Below are positions 22,616 through 34,100 of a stretch of 64,000 nucleotides of DNA, piece by piece. The position numbers and the translations under genes were made by a program. Below the pieces are notes generated by a model. The model ran no database searches and was not told where the DNA came from. It worked only from the letters and a program-made list of their open reading frames with translations. How positions within the stretch are numbered: position 1 is the stretch's first letter; the number at the start of each line of letters is the position of its first letter. This DNA comes from Callorhinus ursinus (lineage: Eukaryota; Chordata; Mammalia; Carnivora; Otariidae): the NCBI RefSeq assembly GCF_003265705.1, contig NW_020312788.1, forward strand, positions 6,833,141-6,897,140. Direction: 5' to 3'.

Positions 22616-22689
22616 ACCGGCATTTCATAAACCCAAACTATTGACTGATAAGTTGCCAAGTACCAACTAAGCATTCCCCCAAATTACAT

Positions 22690-23240
22690 TCATCAGCCGT
22701 TCATTCATTCATTAAAAAATAATAATAATGAGCAACTATGACATGTTGGGACCTAAGGCAAAGAAAATATAATCCTTATCTTTATTGGGGCTATAATTTG
22801 GTGGAGGGACACAGGCAATATACATATATATCTATATATGAACATTTAATCAAAGATGACTTCATGTAGGGATAAGTGCAATGGAAGAAATAAAGTAGTA
22901 AGTGCGAAAGGGAGAGACTGATCATCCAGAAGATGCCACTTAAGCTGGATCTGAATAAAGGAAAGAGGCCAGTTATTTGAAAAGCTGGAGGAAGAACATA
23001 TGGCAGAGGGATCAGCAAGCACAGTGGCCCAGAGGCAGAATTGAATTTACCTCGGTTAAGGGACAGAACACCAGTATGACAGGTATTTGGGGAGATATAC
23101 TGGAATGTGTATTTTGAATGCCTTTTTGAAGTTTACAGTCAGTATTTTATATAGCACGGGAGAAAGTCAGTACAGGTAATCTTTCCAATGAAATGGAAAT
23201 GATACATATCTAGAACAGTTTCTGACATGTAATAATAGTT
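22690..23240 (+). repeat. Ancient dispersed repeat
   Basis: 'TCATTCATTCATTAAAAAAT' followed by 'AACTATGACATGTTGGGACC', 'AAGTGCAATGGAAGAAATAA' and a purine-rich body with 'GGAGGAAGAACATATGGCAG' follow the same phrase order as the repeat at 19.69 kb. A (TA)n-like stretch lies at 22820-22840. Confidence 0.5.
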
Positions 23241-23334
23241 CATCGATATTTATTGGGTACATTACTTGAAGTCTACTTTTCAATTGTTTTAGCAAACATT
23301 TGTCCGTATTAATAGTAATAATATTGGCTTCTAC

Positions 23335-23505
23335 ATGTTTGCATATCGTTTAATATTCACAGCAACACTAAAAGGTAGTGGCTGTTATCACCTCTTTAGA
23401 AGATAGGCAAACTGCCACTGAGGAGTTTTTTTAAAAACTTTCTGAGGGTCATGGAGATAGGAAAAAGTAGACCAGAAACTGAAACCCAGGTCTGCCTCTT
23501 TACCA
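23335..23505 (-). repeat. MIR SINE
   Basis: On the plus strand 'CGTTTAATATTCACAGCAAC', 'ACTAAAAGGTAGTGGCTGTT', 'AGATAGGCAAACTG' and 'AAACCCAGGTCTGCC' are the reverse complement of MIR, diverged. Confidence 0.6.
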
Positions 23506-23564
23506 CCGCCCCCCCATCCCCGTGTTTGTTGGGACTAGCCTACTGTGAGGTATGCACTGAGTTA

Positions 23565-23806
23565 GAAGGTGAACAAACAGGGGTGCCTGAGTGGCTCAGT
23601 TGGTTGAGCTTCACACTCTTGATTTCAGCTCAGGTCATGATCTCAGGGTTGTGGTTTCAAGCCCTCTCTCGGGATCCTTGCTGGATGTGGAGCCTGCTTG
23701 GGATTCTTTCTCTCCCTCTGCACTTCTTAACCACCCCTCCCCCCTTGAGTGCTTTCTCTCTGTTTCTCTCTCTCGAAAAAAAAAAAAAAAAAGAAAGGTG
23801 AACAAA
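23565..23806 (+). mobile_element. SINEC (older sub-type)
   Basis: The head GGGTGCCTGAGTGGCTCAGT, 'GATTTCAGCTCAGGTCATGA', 'TCTCAGGGTTGTGG' and a CT-rich body end in A17. The flanking duplication GAAGGTGAACAAA / GAAAGGTGAACAAA differs by one base. The usual AAATAAATAAA box is missing before the poly-A. Confidence 0.92.
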
Positions 23807-23849
23807 GGTGCCTTAATACAGAGTTGCCATCTTCAATGAATAATCTTAT

Positions 23850-23990
23850 TAGTACTTCAAGGTGCATATTAGGATCCCCATTTAACAGATGAAGAAACTA
23901 AAGTTGAAACCGAATAAGTGACATGAGTAGGGGTGCATAGCTGGGATTTGAACTCAATATTGTTTGCTTTTAACACCTCTTTCCCCATCA
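23850..23990 (-). repeat. MIR SINE
   Basis: 'GGATCCCCATTTAACAGATG', 'AAGAAACTAAAGTTGAAACC' and 'TAGCTGGGATTTGAACTC' are the reverse complement of the MIR core and tRNA-related part. Confidence 0.75.
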
Positions 23991-24474
23991 TGTCAGTCCA
24001 TTATGCAGCTAAGTAAAGAACCACTGGGATAGTGAAGGGCCTCTCTTATTCCATCAGATGAGATATTTTGCAGCAAGATGATTGCATCAATTAATGTGCT
24101 CTGGTTGGAGGCATCAAAAATGGACTCTCATTGGGTTGAAGTCGAAAGAGCAAGAAGGGAGATTATGGGAAGGCTACAAAGACAGCTCATAAAATTGAAA
24201 GAGTGGCTGGGCTATCAAGTTCCAAGAAGAAAGAAATGGGGTGCAGACCTCAGCAGTGGGTGGGTTAGTGTACATTCTCTCCAGGTGCCTCCTTCATGGG
24301 GGGCTGACTCTATCTTACTTCTGTATGTTTCTGCTTAAATTACACTTCTTTAGAAAGAGACTCAGACTGGGCCAGTGAGGTTAGGTTCTCATACTTGTAG
24401 TCCAAAGGGTAGAAGCTACCTAAGAAGGAGCTGTGGTTTTCATATTGAGGGGGGAAACAAAAGGCTACTGAACA

Positions 24475-24545
24475 CATCACCTCTAACCTCACATTTTACA
24501 GATAAAGAAACTGAGGTTCAGGGAGTTCTCAAAGCCACCTAATCC
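24475..24545 (-). repeat. MIR core fragment
   Basis: 'CACATTTTACAGATAAAGAA' followed by 'ACTGAGGTTCAGGGAGTT' is the reverse complement of the MIR core. Confidence 0.6.
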
Positions 24546-24559
24546 TTGATCTGAGAAAG

Positions 24560-27365
24560 TTGCAATTAAGAAAAATGTCAAGTTTGTCCTTACAACGTTA
24601 GGTCTCTTGTTTCTGCCTTAATGACACCTCTCATGGGGCCTTTGTGCTTCCTCATTAAGACCTATACATTATAAATGGTCAGCCATTTAGAGCTTAGTTT
24701 AAACCTAAATGTTGCTGGATATATTTGTAGTATAAAACTCACTTTAAGATGTGTAAGGCCTTATTCCCTATAAAAGATACCCTAGGAACTGCCGAACAGA
24801 GAGAGGAGAGGCTTTTACTAGGTAAAGAGATGTCTCCCAAAATTCTTAAAAGCTTGGACACCAATGTACTACTCATCTTTCTCTACTGAGCACTTTAGGA
24901 TAACATTTCAGGTACATTTCACAAAGCCTATGCCTGGCCTTCTATATGAATGCCAGCTTAAGAAATTATGTTGGCTTTCTCAATATTTTCTCAAAATTTC
25001 AATTGACAAAGGCATTGAACTTTCTTGATTTAATTAGCTACAGAGTCATGACCACAGATATTCTCAAGCAAATTTTTGAACCCTCCCATCACATGGCACG
25101 TATCTGTCAATATAAAACAGAGCCAATCCACCTTGCATGTCAGGTTACTAGCGTTAAGATTGTGTCCAAAATACTATCTTTTCCCAGAAAAAACTCAAAC
25201 ATGTTGTGACTATAGTAACCTTCCCAGGTAAACCCCAAATTGCTCTTTGCCCTGTTGAAGCAGATCAGATTGTGCCAAGCTCGCCGCAGTTGGAAGTCAT
25301 CTGTTTGAGCTCCTTTTACCATTTCCACTAGCTAATAGAAAAATTCAAAACTTCAGTTCAAAGTGCTTGGAACAGTCTACAGAGAGTTCAGAACCTTACA
25401 AGACCCGAACCTGAACTGGTTTCTTTAACAGCCGCAGTGGATGTTGATAGCCCTCTGGGAATTAATCTCACAATCAGACCACAAGAAAGATCGAGGATAA
25501 GAGTGACGAAGTTAGGGCAGAGACATGAAGATCTTTCGTTAGGGTTTAAAGAGAAAAATGTATTCAGAACATCAATCTCGGTAGCCTAGGCTGACAGATG
25601 ATGTTTTAAGAAATAACCATCAACAGCAGGGAAATCGTTTCTTTAATTGTACAATCACTTTTGGAGCTATTTGGAGTTGTCTGCATAAACTCTTTTCAAA
25701 TACAAACACATATACACACCCACACACATCTATTGAGAGCAAATACCCATTGCTGTAGTTAATGGAGTGAAATACGGCCGAAGTGGGACTAGGAGAGCAG
25801 CAGGGGAGGAATTGTGGAAGCCAAGTTAACTGCTTTGATACAAACTGATTTTTTTGGTCTTTTCCAGCAAGACCATATATTATTGTGCATTGTGTTAGGA
25901 TGGGGATGCTTTCTGTAGTGAGTGCACTGTATAGGATAAAAGGTCAGCAAAATACTACGACTGAGGTTTTCTTTACCTCTTTCAATTCAGGAGCTTCCGC
26001 TTTCTACACTTTAGTGTACTAATGCCTTCAGTGTTATGGGACATTATGATTACTCTGTACTTGCCAAGACCCCGTCCTCACCTAGGATTCTGCCTGGGGA
26101 GGAGAGATTCCAATATGGGAATCGTGTCAAAAACTGGGAAGGTGTCACAAAACAGCCACTGCCATGATAAAGAGCTAAAGGGATTGATTTATGAGGATGG
26201 ATTAAAACAACTTAATGGAGTGGCCAAATCACGACCCAACTCCATAGGACTGTCATACGTTTTGAAGTTAGAAGGGACTTTTGTAAGCAGGAAATCTCAA
26301 GGACATAATAGGTCGTAGAAGGGGAAAAAAGAAAAGATCTTCACCTGGCCGGTGTGTTGCATACAGGGCTGAGACCACAGCGGGTTAGCAAGTCAAGACT
26401 TAAGGTTGCTCTCCTCAGAGTGATACAGTGCAAGTGTCTCCTCGGAAGTGGAACACACAATTCTGGAAGCATGCTAAATGTCAGTGCACAATGTCTCTTA
26501 GAAAGCCACGTGAGAGGGGCTGAATGAGATGACTTCATAGGTCTTTCCAAATCTCTAGTGTCTATGATTCTGTCATTTTTTGAGTCATTATTTTTGTGGT
26601 TTTTTTTTCAAATTCATTATGGAGACAAAAAGACTTCAATCTTAATGCCAATACGTGCCTTCAAAGTCCAAAGAATCTCTCTGACAGTCTATTTACAGAC
26701 TCATCAAAATAATTATTTCAGCCATTTCGGTAGTACAGTAATGGTAATCTCTGCATCCTAATAAAGGTACTTTCCATTATTAAAAAACAAAAAAACAAAA
26801 ACAAACAAAACAAAACCACCCCTAAAATGTGAAAACTGTCATTTAATGATGTTAGTTCCATAATGGTCATTTTCTTAGGAGGAAAATATATGTTGGCACA
26901 CACAAACCTGCCATACTTCCCTATTTTCTTGCTCTATTTTCGTGATTACTGTTACTATAAGGAATGAAGATTTAGTACCTACTGATCAGCAGTAGTAAAA
27001 TTAAGATTTTTTTTTCTAATTAGAGCGCTTATCGGCATAATTCTAATATGACAGGACAGGAGCTACCCATAGAGGATTGGCTTCTGAATCACTGATCTTG
27101 GACAATCTTTCAGCATTGATTTACTGCATTGTTTTGAGTGTGCCACTTAATCTCACTGTGCTTTTGTTTCTTCTGAAGAGCAAAGAAGAAAAGAAACTGC
27201 AGCAGCATTAGCAACCACTGCCAGTGTGGGAAACAGGATTTTCCTCAACATCCTTCTGGAATTTCCCGAGGATAAGGAAGATCTTGCATTAAGGGCTTCA
27301 AGCTACTTAAACTAGTAGGAAAACAAACCTGACCTACTTAAAATTTTCCTGTTTTTATGACACTT
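24560..27365. other. Repeat-poor noncoding stretch
   Basis: No SINE or LINE-1 copy is recognised. At 26515-26580 'GATGACTTCATAGGTCTTTC' followed by 'TCTATGATTCTGTCAT' looks like an L3/CR1 3' end in sense orientation. An A-rich (CAAAA)n tract lies at 26784-26817 and a (CA)n-like tract at 25710-25730. ORFs up to 98 codons look random. Confidence 0.45.
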
Positions 27366-27369
27366 CAGT

Positions 27370-27412
27370 GGATGTAGTAGATACTCAATAAATGCTCCAT
27401 TGAACTGAATTA
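27370..27412 (+). repeat. MIR/L2 tail
   Basis: 'GTAGTAGATACTCAATAAAT' and 'GCTCCATTGAACTGAAT' is the terminal block shared by MIR and L2. Confidence 0.5.
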
Positions 27413-27419
27413 CCAATAA

Positions 27420-28690
27420 TTTCCCCAGCAATCATGTCAGCTTAGAATATGCATTTTTTGATAGTGTAACCTTAATGTCAGAGAACGGTATTCTTGGAAG
27501 TGAACAATAATTGTAATTACTTTTCCTAAAGGGAGCATTAAATTTGAATGCCTAAACTCTGTGGTATTTAGCAAACAGAAAAAGACACTCATTCATTATT
27601 TTAGGCGCAAGACTTTGTGAAAATAAGTAGAGAACTTTGTAAAAATAATCAGAGAGGTCTCTTGGTTCCATGCTGTGGTCAACCCCAGGGCAGAAATGGG
27701 GAGAATGGAGGTCAATGAAATTTCTGATTCTAGAACATACCTAACACAATTGAAGTCACCCTCTGCTGAGAGTGAGGGTTCTACTTTAGCAGAAGAATAA
27801 ATGCAGCCAGGAATGGGAACAGAGAGGCCAGAATCAGAACGAAATCTCACTTGAAGAAAGGCTTTTTGAACATGGCACAATACATATGAACTTTCACATC
27901 AGGGTCCTTTGAAAATCTGACCAAATAAACTGGGAAGCCCTAATCAATAGTTAATAACCATATCAGAAACCAGTCAGCTCCTTCTCTAAGGGGGGTGCTG
28001 ATACACATGCTAAGGGAATGGGGGTAACTGAGGCAGATATCGAGCTATGCCCAGTGATGAAATTCTTGCCTTTAGTTTGCAGATGATTAAGACATATTTT
28101 TTTTTCTTCCGGGTCAGGGTGTGGATTTTAGGTGTATAAGCTGTTTTAATTTTTCACTTTACATCAGGTTTTAAATGCAGTCTGAGTGGGGAAAAAAATT
28201 CCAAAGTACCTTTGAAAATATTATTGTTCTTTTCTTGCTATGAAATTGATGATAGTTAGGTCTCTTTTCTCACGATTTTTCCAAGTAAATGTTGTATTTT
28301 TATGATTTTGCTTTTGAACCTATTTTCAGTGTTGTTTTCTTCACTTTAGCGCTTTGTGATGTCATGTATTATTGTGGATCTATACAAGTTTGAGCGACCT
28401 TTTCAGTCAGGGTTCAACCAAAGGCAAATGAATCATCAGAGATATGGCTTGCAGTGGGACACAATAATTTTATTTCACTTGTATTAAAAACGGAAAAGGA
28501 TATCAATTGTTTCAAGAAAATATAGCATCACTTGTGCAAAATAAGAGCCAATCTTTACAAAAGAATGGGATGTTGCTCACATACACTTTTTTTCGGTACC
28601 TTCTGATGGATACCAGTGTCAGGGACCGGGGTATAGGCAATTGAAGACCCAAATATGTCATTGGCTGATAGAAACAATTTAAGCCCCCTT
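27420..28690. other. Noncoding, nothing recognised
   Basis: AT-rich, without a repeat I can name. A minus-strand ORF of 94 codons (27596-27880) has no family. Confidence 0.4.
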
Positions 28691-29350
28691 TTTAGTGACT
28701 TGTCATAATATTAGACAATGTGAATAAAGGAAATAATTTACATTATGAAAAACTCCACAAACAAATTCTGTAAATAATATATGCTGAAGAGCAGTGTGTA
28801 GCTCCAGCGGAATATTGCTTAGAGAGATTTTGTTTAAAACATTTATTGGAGGCATATATTACAGTATATCATTTACTGGCTGGAAGCCATGCAATATGTG
28901 TCTTTACAAAAAAAAAATTACCTTGTAATATGAGCCCCTCCAAGGCATAATTATATAATAAAGTTCTTATTGGGAAAACTGGAAGTAGGCCAAGGCTTGT
29001 CCAAATATAGTGAATGTCAGAGCCAAATTTATTATCCTTAGCTATTAACAGGAGAAGGCAGGTTTTGTTTACCAAGCCTAATTCTCTCCTAATTACAGCC
29101 ACTATAAAATAATTACTATCCATGGGATAACAACACAAGACAGAGTGACTAACAGAAGAAACTGCAGGGGTTAGAAAACAGAGTGCAATTCTGTGTCATT
29201 TTGAACAGCTTGTGTACTGCCATGAACAAATTAACGGACTTCATTAAGGAATTATGTTTTAAGAGTGGCTTTGCGGTGAAGCAGTAAAGCAATTAATGCA
29301 TCTTATTTGGTCCTAGATCTGAGTTGTAGTGCAGTTGGAGACAGCAACTA
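28690..29350. promoter_or_regulatory. Candidate conserved noncoding element
   Basis: No repeat is recognised and the sequence is dense in TAAT-type homeodomain cores: CTAATTC and CTAATTAC near 29078-29094, ATAATTACT near 29107, AATTAACGG near 29229, CATTAAGGAATTA near 29242 and GCAATTAATGCAT near 29289. This composition is typical of developmental enhancers in gene deserts. Conservation could not be tested, so this is a hypothesis. Confidence 0.35.
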
Positions 29351-31140
29351 AATTTTTTTTTAAAATTTTTTGATGTATCAGGTTTAATAGGATTCAACCA
29401 CATTACCGGGCGAGATGGTTAATGAGCGTAGACAAAAGACTCTATTTTGGACAAATGATATCCAGCCCCTGCTAACTTGTTCCGTCTTTATGAGCAGATT
29501 TCTTACCGTGGTGATTTTAATAATCTACTGAAGACAAATGCCAACTTTTATCTAATTCCGTTTCACAACCTACTCTTATGTCCTAAACTCTGTTGGATTA
29601 GACTTTTGATGAAAGGTGTAGTTTTCAGAAAAGCAAGAAAAATATATCCATTTGAGCCACAAAACTGGGAACTTGAAATATTATTTCAATATTTCATATT
29701 TGCTTTCCACACAAATCAAAACGGAATATTATCCAGTTGAAACATGATGCTTCATTAAATTCTCAATGTTTCCCGTTCCCACATTCCCTAACCTCTTCCA
29801 TCTCATCACAGAGCCCCAGAGGTGTAAAGAAACCTTGCTGTAGATCTTTGTACCCTTGAAATACATGCACCAGAATCAACCACTATTCTTACTACTTGTG
29901 CACAATGGCAAAAGGGGAAAAGGTCAAGCTGTGCCTCTTGCTGGTTCTGTGTCTTTTCTCTCTCCACACCCCCCAACCCCACCCCTCTCTGTAAAGGGTC
30001 ATTTCTCCCTGCAGCAGGAAAAATGCTCCTGTTTTGGTGACTTGGTGAACACGTACAAACTCAGCACACTTGGGGAGTCTGTTTTAGATACTCCTTTTAA
30101 TAGGCCTCCAGATGGCCACATAAAAGCAAGAGGATTATTATAGCAACTCCCAACCGGGCCATTAGAGATAAAGGTGGACCAAAGTTTCCTTTAAAACCAT
30201 TTTTTTTTTTTGAGGAATATATGATCTGATCATAAAAAAAAAAACCCTCGATATAAAAGTAGGGGAAGAAGTTCTACATCCAGAAATTCATTTTGGCATT
30301 CTAGTTCTTTCCACAAATGTCCTTTTATGCCAATAAAGTCACTTGGTTTAAAGGTAGAGCCCCAAAATGTAAGTTTGGTCTTTTCCCAACAAAGTTGTGA
30401 CATGCTTTCGTGTTTTTTTTAATTTAAAAAGCCTTTTCCCCCCTCTTTCTTATTCTCCAGACACTGAACGTTTCTATAGGGAACTAAAGTTAAGAAAAGA
30501 ATAGGCAATAAAGAGATTTTTGAAAAAAAAATTTCACGTGGAAAGGAAATATTCTATCATAATATATATATCACACACATAGATCACATGTATGGATCAT
30601 ATATATGTGTACATCACCTCCTCATTGTACAATCAATTACAGAAGTGTCATTGAACGTCTCCTTTCTTTTTCTACTACCAGAAGCCACAATAGCTCTGAG
30701 GTTGAAAGCAGGACTGGCTAGCTTTACACAGTATAATCATGGTTGCCTCTTTCCTACTTTGTCCTTTCTGTATTTTCAAAATATTCCAATAAGCACGTTT
30801 CATTTTATTTTTAACAAAAAGTTTTGTTTTGGGCATCACCACCCACACCCACAGCCCTCCTACTCTACATACACACTTCTGTTCGCGAGGGGGCAAATCA
30901 AACATAGGCTGCTGTTATCTAAATACTGGGCAAGTTTTTCTCCATTCAGTCCCACTACAGTTATACTACGAACTCCTCCCAGATTCTAGGATTCTAGAGT
31001 TAACTTGCCGGCATGCCTTAGTTTGAACTGTGGCCTTTCATCTTTTCTCATCTCTCCTTGGGAATGTGAGGGAAAAGTTGGAAGAGACAGTATTGAGAAT
31101 AACTAGCTAGTTCCATTTCGAACTGGAAGTTTCCTTTATC
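29350..31140. other. Noncoding, nothing recognised
   Basis: No named repeat. A (TA)/(CA)-like tract lies at 30562-30610. The 133-codon ORF (30588-30989, plus) is low-complexity and unrelated to any family I know; an overlapping 76-codon ORF lies on the other strand. Confidence 0.45.
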
Positions 31141-31149
31141 CTTCTCATT

Positions 31150-31640
31150 ATTGTTGTTATGCAATATTTCAAACACATATGAAATATTTCAAACACATAA
31201 AGTACAGAGAGTAATAAACACTCATATTCACTAAGATTTAGCAAATGTTAATGCATTATAAAAAGTTTTACATAGTTGTTTGAAGTCTTTTTTTTTTTCC
31301 TAGTAAAATGTTACAGGGAGTGTTGGAAACCCACTTTGTCCCCTCAACTGCTGTCATGAAGCTCCTTCATTTCTATTTTCCCACCTTCCTAAGGGTAAAA
31401 TAACCACTGCCTGAAAATTGTTAACTTTCACATCCATGTTTGTATATGTTTACTACATATGTAAATACCCATAAGTAATATACTATTCTATGATTTTAAA
31501 CTTACATTAATGTCATCACTCTGCCCCTTGCTTTTTCACTCACCATTATGTTTTCAAGATTTATCTGTGTCGATGCATGTAGAATTGATTCATTTATTGT
31601 AAGTGCTATATAGGTTTCCGTCATGAATACGAATATAACA
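31150..31640 (+). repeat. Old LINE-like fragment
   Basis: 'CAAACACATAAAGTACAGAG', 'TTTTTCACTCACCATTATGT', 'TTCAAGATTTATCTGTGTCG' and 'ATGCATGTAGAATTGATTCA' follow the order of a common old LINE-1-like 3' region. It begins with a 20-bp tandem duplication (AATATTTCAAACACATA at 31163 and 31183). Confidence 0.5.
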
Positions 31641-32027
31641 CAATTCATAGATGCATAGTCCAACTGAGAACAAGGCCACCTGTGTTGTGTAATTTAGAGG
31701 ATGAAAGAGAAGAGTCCTTTCCTTTCTGGCTTGTGATGTTTTAATTTTTATACTAAAGACCTTTGTTGTTGTTTAAAACCACATTTTAAAATGTCACAAA
31801 ATAAGACAGTGACAACACAATGAGCCTTTTTTGTAAATTACACCCCTCCCTGGACGAGTTCATCCTTTGGCGGTCTTGTAAACGTAAATGTGGAAGAGCC
31901 CACCATGATGTCGGCCACAGTGACAGAGAGAAGTCAGGGGAGAGGAAGAGAACTTCTGCCATGTCTAGTAAAGGCTAGGGCTACCAGAAACTATAGCCTC
32001 TTCATAATGAATGAAGAAGTTGGTCCA

Positions 32028-32034
32028 GAAACTT

Positions 32035-32077
<43 letters not shown>

Positions 32078-32213
32078 TTTTCATTATGTTATGTTCGTCA
32101 CCATACAGTACATCATTAGCTTTTGATGTAGTGTTCCATGATTCATTGTTTGCGTATAACACCCAGTGCTCCACGTAGAATGTGCCCTCTTTAATACCCA
32201 TCCGAAACTTTTA
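32028..32213 (-). mobile_element. LINE-1 3' end, truncated, with target duplication
   Basis: The insert (32038-32203) reads on the minus strand 'GATGGGTATTAAAGAGGGCA', 'TGGAGCACTGGGTGTTATAC', 'GCAAACAATGAATCATGGAA', 'CACTACATCAAAAGCTAATG' and then an AAAT-rich tail: the last about 120 bp of a carnivore LINE-1 3' UTR. The duplicated target GAAACTTTTA is at 32028-32037 and 32204-32213. Only the very 3' end was inserted. Confidence 0.85.
32034..32080. repeat. (TTTA)n microsatellite
   Basis: About 11 TTTA units, formed from the poly-A tail of the LINE-1 fragment on the other strand. Confidence 0.95.
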
Positions 32214-32214
32214 A

Positions 32215-33190
32215 AGCTTATAGCCCAGATTCAATTAATATCATAAAAACAATGCATTGACATGGTGGATGGTAAGGACGTGGCAATGCACCGTGTCAAT
32301 GATTCACAGATCCTGAATTATGTATTAATGTGATAGATCCTAATGGTTCTGCTATCTCAGTGCATTAACTGCTGAGTTATATTAAAACTGGTGGGATATG
32401 TGGTGTCCATCCAAGCATTTCCAGACTCTTTTGCGTCTTCGTTTCAATCTCTCTATCTAGTTTAAAGACTTTCAAACTCCATTTAAAAAGTAAACACAAA
32501 TATAAATTTAAAATGTTACAGTGCTATGAGATGTCTAAAGAAGGCAAAGATGGTTGACTCAAGGTCACTAATATCCATTTATCAGACATCAAGTGTAACA
32601 TGTTGCATTCTGAAGCACTGTTTAGTAGGAAGTAAGAACCAGCAGCATTAACGCCATTATCAGTGACCTCTCTTCTCAGGGATATAATTTTTCAATACAC
32701 CTGTTCACTGTGGTCAGCTCTAAACACAGGTAAAGTAAACATCAACCTTCAAAATATATTTCAAGGAACCATGGGGCAAAAACAGCCTTGCCGAACTCTC
32801 TTTCCCACCAACTTGTCACAGGGTCCGAAATTCCCTTCATTTGGAATTTTAATTCCTTTGACTTGAGGCATTTTATCCAAAAGAGTTCATAATATGAGAT
32901 AAATATGATTAAGGAAAATAACACACTCAACTTTTATCATTCATTGAGATCTAGTAGAAGTATGTTCATATGAGTTGTTAACCAGTTACCAGCAATAGCT
33001 TGGGGGAAAATGGAATAGTTCACTGTCATATTTTGATGGGTGAAGAGAAGAAAAATCTATACTGTTAAGAAGCTGTCCAGTGGGATTTTGAAGTAAAGAA
33101 GAATAGGGGACCAGAGGAAGCACCAAATAGTGAATGCTTTGGAAGTTGAGGAGAGAGGATAGTGAGAGCTGAGAAAAGGGCATTGGAGAA
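32215..33190. other. Noncoding, nothing recognised
   Basis: No clear repeat. The purine-rich part (33060-33190) resembles the ancient dispersed repeat seen elsewhere but is too short to assign. Confidence 0.4.
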
Positions 33191-33192
33191 TA

Positions 33193-33195
<3 letters not shown>

Positions 33196-33230
<35 letters not shown>
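33196..33230. repeat. (TG)n microsatellite
   Basis: About 17 uninterrupted TG units. Confidence 0.97.
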
Positions 33231-33235
<5 letters not shown>

Positions 33236-33867
33236 TGTACATGAAAAGTTCCTACTTTAGGATTTTGCCCTTGGCTAAGTCTTTCTGTGTACAACTAAGT
33301 CTTGTCCCTTCTTTTACACATATTATTTTGCCTTTACTCTAATTTGAAGCTCAAAAAAGAAATTCCCTTAACACCTCAAGACATACTCTATGAACTAATA
33401 CGTATCTCATAGCCTTGTACAAGATGTGTTTTTTTTTCTTCCTTGAGTTTTTATTTATCTCTTTACATTTGATTTTATTTTATGCTTTTTGGCCACTAAA
33501 GGAAATACTCATACAATTTTAAAATGCTGATACTGCAGAACTTTTTGTGCTTGCCGGAAGTCTGTTTGCACAGATTATGCTTCAGGTAAACACCAAGGAC
33601 GTTTATGTTTGGGTAGGAATTAATTCAAAATATTTGCGTCATAAACAATACAGTCACCTATTTGCTCACAATCACACTTGGAACTTGGTTTGAACCAGCC
33701 ACTTTTATATAAGCGACAGTCAACATCTCAGTAATTCTGATGAGCAAGGCCACTTTCTACCTGTCTTTGAGATACTGAGCTAAATTTGAAGAATTGAGAT
33801 CAGTTTCCCCTAAGAAAAACACCAACTTCAGTAGCTGACCTTGGCTGAATGTTTACCAAACGCCAGC

Positions 33868-34100
33868 CACTGGGAGGCAGTATTGTGTAGTAGTTAAAGT
33901 CTTGAGTTTTGGCGTCAGCTAGTCAAGGGTTCAAGTCTGACTCTAACATAAATGTGGATCAGTTAACGTAAGCTTTCATTTTTTTTTTATCCTGCAAAAT
34001 GGGATAAAACCCACTTCCATTTTATGCTGTAATGAAGATTAAATGAGATCATGTGTGTTAAGTGCTTAGCATATGGCTGGTGCTCATAAAACCCAATACA
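33868..34100 (+). repeat. MIR SINE, near full length
   Basis: 'GGCAGTATTGTGTAGTAGTT' (A-box region), 'GTCAAGGGTTCAAGTCTGAC' (B-box-like), 'CTGCAAAATGGGATAAAACC', 'TGTAATGAAGATTAAATGAG' and 'GTGCTTAGCATATGGCTGG' cover the MIR consensus from the tRNA head to the tail. It is the best preserved MIR in the window, missing part of the middle. Confidence 0.88.

Noticed and set aside
30588..30989. 133-codon plus-strand ORF
   Set aside because: Low-complexity, starts in a (TA)/(CA)-like tract, overlapped by another frame and by a minus-strand ORF; no family recognised.
32986..33242. Histidine/threonine-repeat ORFs on the minus strand
   Set aside because: They are the translation of the (TG)17 microsatellite.
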